Under the pieces are notes generated by a model that worked only from the letters and a program-made list of their open reading frames with translations, did not search any database and had not been told where the DNA came from. Positions 35,531 to 42,408 of a stretch of 64,000 nt of DNA are shown piece by piece (position 1 is the first letter of the stretch; each line of letters begins with the position of its first letter). Origin of the DNA: Herbidospora cretacea (GTDB lineage: Bacteria; Actinomycetota; Actinomycetes; Streptosporangiales; Streptosporangiaceae); the NCBI RefSeq assembly GCF_001570605.1, contig NZ_BBXG01000013.1:62001-126000 (forward strand). Direction: 5' to 3'. Both the position numbers and the translations under genes were made by a program.

Positions 35531-36420
35531 TCCGCCGTCACGGGCGGGAAGATCCGGCTGAGCTCGTCCCGGACGCCGGGGGCGAGCCGCACCTCGGAGG
35601 CGGCGAGGTTCATCTCCAGATGCACCTCGTCGCGGGTGCTCGGCACCGGGACGACATGGTCGCCCTGGGACAGCAGCCAGCCGAGCGCCAGCCGGCCCGC
35701 GCCCAGGTCCAGCCGGGCGGCGACGTCCTCGACCGCACGCAGCGGGTCGAGGCCGCGGCGCAGGCCGGCGGGCTCGAACCGGGGGTCGCGGCGCCGCCAG
35801 TCGCCGGGTGTCAGCTGGTCGGCGGAGCGGATGCGGCCGGTCAGGAACCCCCGGCCGACCGGGCGGGCGGCCACCACGCTGACGCCCAGCCGCCGGGCCT
35901 CGGCCAGCAGGCCGGGCTGGGCGCGCAGCCCCCACAGTGAGTACTCCACCGCGAGCGCGGCCACCGGATGGACGGCGTCGGCCTCGCGGAGCTGCCGCAG
36001 CGTCCCGTCGGACAGGCCGATGTGACGGACCTTCCCGGCTCTGACCAGGTCGGCCAGCCCGGCCATGCTCTCCTCGACCGGGGCGTCCCGGTGGGGGGAG
36101 CGCAGGTAGTAGAGGTCGATGGCGTCCACGTCGAGCCGTTTCAGCGACGCCTCGCACGCCTGCGCGGTGCCGCTCCCGCGGGTGCAGACCACGATCTCCT
36201 TGCGGCGGCTCGCGACCGCCCGGCCGATCAGGCGCTCGACCTGGCCGTCGTCGTACAGGTCGGCGGTGTCGACGATGCTGACGCCGGCGTCCAGGGCGCG
36301 GCCGATCAGGCGGAGCGCGTCGCCGGGGTCCACCGCCCCGTACGCCCCGGACAGCGCGAGGGTGCCGAGCCCGATATTGGAGATCACCGGGCCGTCCCGG
36401 CCGAGTCTCGTGTAACGCAA
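35506..36420 (-). CDS. Aldo-keto reductase-family protein with altered catalytic residues
   Basis: A 304-residue TIM-barrel protein. The AKR pattern is clear: G-L-G-T near 17-20, V-D-T-A-D-L-Y-D-D-G with D51 and Y56, I-D-L-Y-Y-L near 101-106, and an N-terminal-like H-I-G-L-S-D-G segment. The tetrad lysine (normally in T-K-x-G) is R81, and the tetrad histidine (normally in Y-x-L-H) is R107. With two of four catalytic residues replaced it may not be a normal carbonyl reductase. TTG 36420 has a GAGGGG site upstream. It is divergent from the SARP gene. Confidence 0.8.
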   Translation of the reverse strand: MRYTRLGRDGPVISNIGLGTLALSGAYGAVDPGDALRLIGRALDAGVSIVDTADLYDDGQVERLIGRAVASRRKEIVVCTRGSGTAQACEASLKRLDVDAIDLYYLRSPHRDAPVEESMAGLADLVRAGKVRHIGLSDGTLRQLREADAVHPVAALAVEYSLWGLRAQPGLLAEARRLGVSVVAARPVGRGFLTGRIRSADQLTPGDWRRRDPRFEPAGLRRGLDPLRAVEDVAARLDLGAGRLALGWLLSQGDHVVPVPSTRDEVHLEMNLAASEVRLAPGVRDELSRIFPPVTADQSGSLLI

Positions 36421-36580
36421 TTTCCCCCCTCGGCGGTCCCTGTGTGCCGGTCAAAGTCCGGACAAAAGCGTACAGTGACGGTTCGGCCTCCGCCGGTCTC
36501 CCGGAGAAATAGGGGAATTCCGATCGGGCGGCGGGGTGCCGGGTTAAAGGGGGTTGGTAGGGGTGCCGGGAGGGCCGGAA

Positions 36581-36623
36581 CCCTTATTAGCTTCGGTGCT
36601 AGGGGATGCCCTGCCAGTAATCT
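36581..36623 (+). promoter_or_regulatory. Shared upstream motif, site 2 (SARP gene), with -10 box
   Basis: CCCTTATTAGCTTCGG (36581-36596) sits about 90 bases before the SARP start. TAATCT at 36618-36623 can serve as the -10 box. The core TATTAGCTT equals site 1. Confidence 0.4.
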
Positions 36624-36683
36624 GCGCGGGAGGGATTCTTAAATGGCTCGATATTGTCTCTTCATATTTTCTCCGGGCGATTC

Positions 36684-38120
36684 ATGGGCCCGATGACGGA
36701 CGACGGTTTCAGATTCCGGGTGCTCGGCCCGATGCAGGTTCTGCGGGACGGCGCCGAAGTGCGGATCTGCGCCAGCCGAGAGCTGGCGATCCTGGCCAGC
36801 CTGGTGCTCAACGCGGGCCGCGCGGTCAGCGTCGACCGGCTGATCGAGACGGTCTGGACGGAGTCCGCGCCCTCCAGCGCCCGCCGCCAGATCGCCATCT
36901 GCGTGTCCCGGCTCCGCCGTGTCCTGGGGGCCGGCGTGATCGAGACGTCCAGCCCCGGCTACCTGATCCGCCCGGCCCCCGACAGCATCGACTGGCTGCG
37001 GTTCCAGTCCCTGGTGGCCCGCTCCCGGGGCGAGGCCGCGGGCAAGAACCGCGAGCAGGCGGTCCGCCTGCTGCGGGAGGCGCTCGCGCTCTGGCGCGGG
37101 AACCCCTTCGAGGACATCCGGGGCCTGCGCTACGACGTGGCCCGGATGGAGGAGTCCCGGCTGGAGGCCGCCGAGGCCTGCCTGGAGCTGGAGATCGAGC
37201 TGGGCCACCACCACCAGGTGATCCCCGAACTGCTGGCGCTGGTCGCCGAGCACCCGTTCCGCGAACGGATCAGAGCCCAGCTCATGCTGGCCCAGTACCG
37301 GGCCGGCCGGCGCGCCGACGCGCTGCACACCTACCAGGAGACCCGCCGCTACCTGCGCGACCAGATCGGCCTGGAGCCCGGCCCGGCCCTGCGCCACCTG
37401 CACGAACGCATCCTGCGCGACGAGTCCGGCCTGATGCGGCAGCCCGTTCACCGGGCCGGGACGGTGGTGCCGTCCCAGCTCCCGCCCCGGGTCCTGCCCT
37501 TCGTCGGGCGGGGGGAGGAGCTGGCCGCGCTGGACGCGGTGCTGCGGCCCGACCCCGAGGTGGCGCTGCCCGGCACGACCGTGCTGAGCGGCCCGGCCGG
37601 CATCGGCAAGACCGCCCTGGCGCTGCGGTGGGCGCACGACCGGGCCGACTGGTTCCCCGACGGCCACCTGTTCGCCGACCTGGCCGAGACCGAGCCGGCC
37701 GCCGTGCTGGGCCGGTTCCTGCGCGCCCTCGGCGTGCCCCGCGCCGACATCCCCGCCGACCGCGACGAGGAGGTCGCGCTGTTCCGCAGCTGGACGGCCC
37801 GCCGCCGGATGGTCGTGGTGCTCGACCGGGCCAGGGACGCCGCCCAGGTGCTGCCGCTGCTGCCCGGCGGCGCGAACTGCCGGGTGATCGTGACCAGCAC
37901 CGACCCGCTCGACGAGCTGGTGGCCCGGCAGGGCGCGCACCGCGAGTTCGTCCGGCCGCTCGCCGCCGAGGCCGCCCGGGAACTGGCCGGACTGCTGGCC
38001 GGTCCGGCCGGGCCGCAGGTCGTGACGGACCTGCTGGCGCACTCCTGCGGCAATCCGCTGCGGTTGCGGATGGGCGCCGCCCGGATCCTCTCCACGGCAG
38101 GGTCGGTCACGTCCGGCTGA
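36684..38120 (+). CDS. SARP-family transcriptional activator with ATPase domain
   Basis: A 478-residue regulator. Residues about 8-90 form an OmpR-like winged helix, and about 95-240 the bacterial transcriptional activator (BTAD) helical domain (W-R-G-N-P-F-E-D-I ... E-L-G-H-H-H-Q-V-I-P-E-L). A P-loop ATPase follows with Walker A S-G-P-A-G-I-G-K-T-A (about 287-296), but the usual long NB-ARC/TPR tail is missing. SARPs activate clusters by binding direct repeats near the -35 box. Start chosen at ATG 36684; 36654 (TTG) and 36693 are options. It overlaps the convergent monooxygenase by 14 bases. Confidence 0.88.
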   Translation: MGPMTDDGFRFRVLGPMQVLRDGAEVRICASRELAILASLVLNAGRAVSVDRLIETVWTESAPSSARRQIAICVSRLRRVLGAGVIETSSPGYLIRPAPDSIDWLRFQSLVARSRGEAAGKNREQAVRLLREALALWRGNPFEDIRGLRYDVARMEESRLEAAEACLELEIELGHHHQVIPELLALVAEHPFRERIRAQLMLAQYRAGRRADALHTYQETRRYLRDQIGLEPGPALRHLHERILRDESGLMRQPVHRAGTVVPSQLPPRVLPFVGRGEELAALDAVLRPDPEVALPGTTVLSGPAGIGKTALALRWAHDRADWFPDGHLFADLAETEPAAVLGRFLRALGVPRADIPADRDEEVALFRSWTARRRMVVVLDRARDAAQVLPLLPGGANCRVIVTSTDPLDELVARQGAHREFVRPLAAEAARELAGLLAGPAGPQVVTDLLAHSCGNPLRLRMGAARILSTAGSVTSG

Positions 38121-39657
38121 GGATGACGTCGAGGGCCTTCTCCAGGTCGGCGTGGTCGCCGCCCTGGGTGCGCCAGCCGACATGGCCGTCGGGGCGCACC
38201 AGCACCGCGCCCTCCGGGCCGACGCCGTACGCCTCCGCCCACTCCGCCGAGTCGACCTCCACCACCTTCACCCCCGGAACCGGCGCCCACCCGCTGCCCG
38301 GCGCGGTGAGCAGCGTGAACGCCGGGCCGAGCAGGTCGAGCGTGGACACGCCGGGGGACACCCAGAGGTGCGGGGCGCGGTGGCCCGGCCGGGCGGTCGG
38401 CACGTACGTCCGGTAGGGATCGGCCGGCGCGGGCTCCGGGGTGCCGTCCGGGACGACGGCGGCCGAGTCGTAGTGGAAGCCCAGCACCAGGCCCTCCGAC
38501 CCGCGCCGCCCGGCCTGCTGCTCGATGGCCTCGTGCATGGACAGCCGCCCGGCCATCATCTGGAACGTGATCATGGCGTTGACCAGGCTCTCGTCCACGG
38601 TCCGCACCGCGATCGGGCGGCGTTCGGCCGCGTAGGTGTCCAGCAGTCCCCGGCCGGCCTCGCCGCGCAGGACGGCGGCCAGCTTCCAGGCCAGGTTGTG
38701 CGCGTCCTGGATGCCGCAGTTCATGCCGAACCCGCCCTGCGGGGTGGCCACGTGGGCGGCGTCCCCGGCCAGGTAGACGGGGTCCCTGGCGAACTCGGCG
38801 GCGACCACGGCCTGCTGGAGCCAGGGCATCACGCCGACGATCTCGACCGGGTGGTCGGGGATGCCGATCGCCGACCGCACGGCGGCCAGGCAGTACTCCT
38901 CGATGAAGTCGTCGGCGCTGCCGCCCTTGGCGGGGTCGTACCCGGTCTGCATGATCCAGCGGCGGCGGTTGTCGACCGCCTCGATCGCGCCGCCCGGGGT
39001 GCTGCGGACGAAGGACAGGGCGGCGCGGCGGCCGGGCGGCAGGAAGCCGAAGTCGGCGTCGAACATGATGCTGACCATGTGCCCGAGCGGGGGCGGGCCC
39101 TCCACGGCGATGCCGAGCCGCTCGCGGATCGAGCTCCGGCCGCCGTCGGCGGCGACCAGGTAGCGGGCCCTGACCTGGGTGGACATCCCGTCCGCGATCA
39201 CCGTCGCCACCACCCCGCCGGGGTCGATCCGCAGGTCGGTCATGGTGGTGCCGAAGCGCACGTCGGCGGCCGAGGCGGCCACCCTGCGCATGATCACTTC
39301 CAGGATGTCCTGGGAGCACAGATAGGTGTAGGTAGGGCTCTGCGCCGCGTCCTCGGCGATGGCCGCCGCCTTGCGCAGGTAGTCGCCGGCGCTCAGCGAG
39401 GTGCCGACGCCGACCGCCAGCACGTCCTCACGCGGCATGCCGGCCCGCTCGACCTCCTCCTGGACGCCCCAGGAGCGCAGGATCTCCATCGTCCGGGTGG
39501 TGACGAGCCGCGCTTTCGGGAAAAGCGAGGTGCCCGGATGTCTTTCGACGAGTACCGAGGATATTCCGTGCCGGGACAACTCGACGGACGCCGCCAGCCC
39601 GACCGGGCCGCCGCCGACGATGAGAGTCTCGACGTTCTCCACGCGTGGTTCAGCCAC
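38107..39657 (-). CDS. Group A FAD-dependent monooxygenase
   Basis: A 516-residue flavoprotein hydroxylase of the PheA/TfdB and polyketide-hydroxylase type. It has the FAD motif G-G-G-P-V-G-L (15-21), the D-G motif A-A-D-G-G-R-S-S-I-R (about 168-177), the second FAD motif A-G-D-A-A-H-V-A-T-P-Q-G-G-F-G-M-N (about 300-316) and a C-terminal thioredoxin-like domain. It uses NAD(P)H and O2 to hydroxylate or epoxidise an aromatic or polyene substrate. It is transcribed away from the FAS-like operon and shares its promoter gap. Confidence 0.9.
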   Translation of the reverse strand: MAEPRVENVETLIVGGGPVGLAASVELSRHGISSVLVERHPGTSLFPKARLVTTRTMEILRSWGVQEEVERAGMPREDVLAVGVGTSLSAGDYLRKAAAIAEDAAQSPTYTYLCSQDILEVIMRRVAASAADVRFGTTMTDLRIDPGGVVATVIADGMSTQVRARYLVAADGGRSSIRERLGIAVEGPPPLGHMVSIMFDADFGFLPPGRRAALSFVRSTPGGAIEAVDNRRRWIMQTGYDPAKGGSADDFIEEYCLAAVRSAIGIPDHPVEIVGVMPWLQQAVVAAEFARDPVYLAGDAAHVATPQGGFGMNCGIQDAHNLAWKLAAVLRGEAGRGLLDTYAAERRPIAVRTVDESLVNAMITFQMMAGRLSMHEAIEQQAGRRGSEGLVLGFHYDSAAVVPDGTPEPAPADPYRTYVPTARPGHRAPHLWVSPGVSTLDLLGPAFTLLTAPGSGWAPVPGVKVVEVDSAEWAEAYGVGPEGAVLVRPDGHVGWRTQGGDHADLEKALDVILSRT

Positions 39658-39727
39658 GGAGCCAGAATCATATATCCCCTAAAACGCGTCAATGCTCGGA
39701 TAACTCGGTGATACAGGCGTGATATCG

Positions 39728-39743
39728 CGCCTTAGTAGCTTGA
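39728..39743 (+). promoter_or_regulatory. Shared upstream motif, site 3 (biosynthetic operon)
   Basis: CGCCTTAGTAGCTTGA lies about 50 bases before the ketoreductase start. It differs from site 1 mainly in AGTAG for ATTAG and again runs into a TTGATT hexamer. It would control the main operon. Confidence 0.4.
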
Positions 39744-39791
39744 TTCTTGAAGTTTCGGACTAATTCCGGGTGCGATTGTCGGGAGACGATG

Positions 39792-40541
39792 ATGCTCTTT
39801 GCCGAAGGCTCCGTGGCCCTGGTCACGGGTGGCTCCCGCGGAATCGGCCGGGCCGTCGCGCTCGACCTCGCCGCCGAGGGCGCGCACGTGATCGTCAACT
39901 ACGCCCGCTCCGAGGCGGACGCCAAGGAGGTCGTCACCCTCGTCGAGGAGCGCGGCGGCACCGCGACGGCCGTCCGCGCCGACGTCACCGACGAGGACCA
40001 GGTGCGGGCGATGTTCCGCGAGGTCCGCGCCGTCCGGGGCCGGCTGGACGTCCTGGTGACCAGCGCCGGCATCACCCTGGACCGCTACCTCGTCGCGATG
40101 AACATGGAGCAGTTCCGCACGCCGATGGACGTCAACATGACCGGCACGTTCCTGGCCTGCCGGGAGGGCCTGCGGCTGATGCAGCACCAGCGGAGCGGCG
40201 CGATCGTGACGCTGTCCTCCACCAGCGGCCTGGACGGCGGCTTCCCCGGCCAGACCAACTACGTGGCGTCCAAGGGCGCGATCATCGCCTTCACCCGGGC
40301 GCTGTCCAACGAGGCCGCCCCCCACGGGGTGCGCGCGAACGTCGTCGCGCCCGGTTTCGTCGCCACCGACATGACCCGCAGGGTGCCCGCCGAGATCAGG
40401 AAGCAGTACGAGTCCCGCATCCGGCTGGGCCGGATGGGGCGGCCCGAGGAGATCGCCTCGATCGTCAGCTTCCTCGCATCCGACAAGGCGTCCTACATCT
40501 CCGGCTCTGTCGTGGTCGCCCACGGCGGCGGCCTCGGCTGA
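39792..40541 (+). CDS. 3-oxoacyl-ACP reductase (FabG-type ketoreductase)
   Basis: A 249-residue short-chain dehydrogenase that reduces the beta-keto group of the ACP-bound chain with NADPH. It has T-G-G-S-R-G-I-G (about 13-20), the catalytic Ser in L-S-S-T-S-G, and Y-V-A-S-K (about 156-160). The usual N-N-A-G is T-S-A-G. The C-terminus A-H-G-G-G-L-G is like FabG. ATG 39792 fits the GGGAG site 6 bases upstream better than the adjoining ATG at 39789. It is first in the biosynthetic operon, with the ACP 21 bases downstream. Confidence 0.93.
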   Translation: MLFAEGSVALVTGGSRGIGRAVALDLAAEGAHVIVNYARSEADAKEVVTLVEERGGTATAVRADVTDEDQVRAMFREVRAVRGRLDVLVTSAGITLDRYLVAMNMEQFRTPMDVNMTGTFLACREGLRLMQHQRSGAIVTLSSTSGLDGGFPGQTNYVASKGAIIAFTRALSNEAAPHGVRANVVAPGFVATDMTRRVPAEIRKQYESRIRLGRMGRPEEIASIVSFLASDKASYISGSVVVAHGGGLG

Positions 40542-40562
40542 AGAACCCAACCTGGAGGACAG

Positions 40563-40853
40563 ATGACCATCGACGAGCTCCGCGCCAAGGCCGCCGAGCG
40601 TCAGCAGACGTGCAGCCAGATCAAGAAGATGATCGTGTCCCGCCTCGACCTGGAGGTCGAGCCCGACTGGATCACCGACGACCAGCCCCTCTTCGGGCGC
40701 GGCCTCGAACTCGACAGCCTGGACGTGCTGGAGCTGTACGTCGCGATCGAGGCCGAGTTCGGGGTGGCCCTGTACGACAGCGAGATGGCCGTCTTCGGCT
40801 CCATCTCCCGCCTCGCCGACGAGGTCAACCCGCGGCTGAGGGCGGCCGCATGA
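40563..40853 (+). CDS. Acyl carrier protein (polyketide/fatty-acid type)
   Basis: A 96-residue carrier protein with phosphopantetheine Ser in L-E-L-D-S-L-D-V-L-E-L (about 48-58). An N-terminal extension of about 18 residues precedes the four-helix bundle. The acyl chain would be built on this carrier by the ketosynthase, reductase and dehydratase encoded beside it. GGAGGA lies 5 bases before the ATG. Its stop overlaps the dehydratase start (ATGA). Confidence 0.93.
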   Translation: MTIDELRAKAAERQQTCSQIKKMIVSRLDLEVEPDWITDDQPLFGRGLELDSLDVLELYVAIEAEFGVALYDSEMAVFGSISRLADEVNPRLRAAA

Positions 40854-41323
40854 CGATCACGGCGGCGGCCCCCGTCACCGGGCTGAGCAACGACCAGATC
40901 CGCGAGGTGCTGCCGCACCGCTGGCCGATGCTGCTGCTGGACCGGGTCGGCAGGGTCGAACCGGGCGTCAAGGGCACGGCGACCAAGAACGTGACCGGCA
41001 CCGAGCTGTGGTTCCAGGGCCACTTCCCGACCGAGGCGGTGCTGCCCGGCGTGGTGATGATCGAGGCCATGGCGCAGCTCGCCGGCGTGGTCTTCGCCCT
41101 GGCCGGGGCCAGCCGGATCAGCTACCTGGCCGGGGTCAGGTCGATGCGGTTCCGCCGCCCCGTCGTCCCCGGCGACCGGCTCACCCTGACCGCCGAGCGG
41201 ACCGGGGGCGGCACGGGCTTCGCCGAGTTCCGGGTCTCGGCCCGGGTCGACGGCCAGGTCGCGGCCGAAGGAATCCTCACCATCGTCGATCCGGCGGGCA
41301 ACGCCGCCGCAGGAAAGGTGTGA
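40850..41323 (+). CDS. FabZ-type 3-hydroxyacyl-ACP dehydratase
   Basis: A 157-residue hot-dog-fold dehydratase. The active-site helix is G-H-F-P-T-E-A-V-L-P-G-V-V-M-I-E-A-M-A-Q, giving catalytic His (about 56) and Glu (about 70). P-H-R-W-P-M-L-L-L-D-R near residue 21 is typical of FabZ. It removes water to give a trans-2-enoyl chain. No enoyl reductase is in the operon, so double bonds may be kept, as in polyene-forming type II systems (inference). Confidence 0.92.
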   Translation: MTITAAAPVTGLSNDQIREVLPHRWPMLLLDRVGRVEPGVKGTATKNVTGTELWFQGHFPTEAVLPGVVMIEAMAQLAGVVFALAGASRISYLAGVRSMRFRRPVVPGDRLTLTAERTGGGTGFAEFRVSARVDGQVAAEGILTIVDPAGNAAAGKV

Positions 41324-41327
41324 CCAG

Positions 41328-42380
41328 ATGACGCTCACGCACCCCGAGGGCACCGTGTACGGCCAGGTGGGTGACGCCACCGTCCCGCTCCGCTTCACCG
41401 ACCTGTCGGCCGAGTACAAGGTGCTCAGGGACCGGGCGGTGGCGCTCGACCTGAGCGGGCACACGCTGATCGAGATCAGCGGCCCCGCCGCGGTGGACTT
41501 CGCGCAGCGGGTGCTGGCCCGCGACGTCGAGTACCTGACCTCCGAGCGCTGCATGATGAGCCTGGTGCTCGACGACGACGGGCGGGTCGTCGACCAGGTC
41601 CTGGCGTTCGGCCGGGAGGACGGGCTGCTGCTGGAGAGCTCGGTCGGGGCGGGCGCCCGGCTGCTGGAGCATCTGCGGGCCGTCGCCGACGACGACGTGG
41701 AGATCGTCGACCGGTCCGCCGACCTGACCGTGATCGGCCTCGAAGGGCCGTACGCCTGGGGCGTGGTCGGCCGCCTGATCGACGGCGAGCTGGCCTCGTT
41801 GCCCTTCGAGGCGGTGTCGGACACCGTGTGGAACGACGTCGAGATCATCTTCGCCCGGACCGGGTTCACCGGCGAGTACGGCTACCAGATGATCGTCCCG
41901 GTCGAGTCGGCCGCCGACCTGTGGCAGGCCACCCTGGAGCACGTCACCCCCTCCGGGCAGGAGGCGCTGGAGCTGGCGATGCTGGAGGTGCGCCAGCCCA
42001 TTCCCCGGCTGGAGACCGCCGGCGACGTCAACGTGATCGAGATCGGCGCCAACTGGCTGGTCGACGTCACCAAGGACGAGTTCGTCGGCAAGGAGGCGGT
42101 GCTGGCCGCGTTCGAGTCCCGGCAGGGGCTGCGGACCGTCGGCTTCTCCGGCGGCGACACCGTGCCCGAGCCGGGCGCGCGCGTCCTGGCCGGCGGCGAG
42201 GACATCGGCGAGGTGGTGTTCGCGGTGCGCAGCGTCGGCCTCGGCACGACGCTCGGCCTGGCCAGGGTGGAGTCCGGGCTGGCCGCCGCCGGGCTGGAGC
42301 TCACCGTGGAGGGCGCCGACGTGACCACGCTGACCAGCCCTTACATCGTGCCCAAGAGCTGGAGCATCCCGATCATCTGA
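41328..42380 (+). CDS. GcvT-like (aminomethyltransferase/YgfZ fold) protein
   Basis: A 350-residue protein with the folate-binding GcvT fold: V-A-L-D-L-S near residue 38, G-P-A-A-V-D-F-A-Q-R-V-L, R-T-G-F-T-G-E-Y-G-Y-Q (about 178-188), and a C-terminal barrel domain. Real glycine-cleavage T proteins demethylaminate glycine, while relatives use folate for demethylation or act as folate-binding helpers. No other glycine cleavage genes are here. Its place between the dehydratase and ketosynthase implies a step on the acyl chain or carrier, not yet defined. Confidence 0.8.
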   Translation: MTLTHPEGTVYGQVGDATVPLRFTDLSAEYKVLRDRAVALDLSGHTLIEISGPAAVDFAQRVLARDVEYLTSERCMMSLVLDDDGRVVDQVLAFGREDGLLLESSVGAGARLLEHLRAVADDDVEIVDRSADLTVIGLEGPYAWGVVGRLIDGELASLPFEAVSDTVWNDVEIIFARTGFTGEYGYQMIVPVESAADLWQATLEHVTPSGQEALELAMLEVRQPIPRLETAGDVNVIEIGANWLVDVTKDEFVGKEAVLAAFESRQGLRTVGFSGGDTVPEPGARVLAGGEDIGEVVFAVRSVGLGTTLGLARVESGLAAAGLELTVEGADVTTLTSPYIVPKSWSIPII

Positions 42381-42408
42381 TCGGGTCCGCCAGGTAAGGA
42401 GATCCAGA

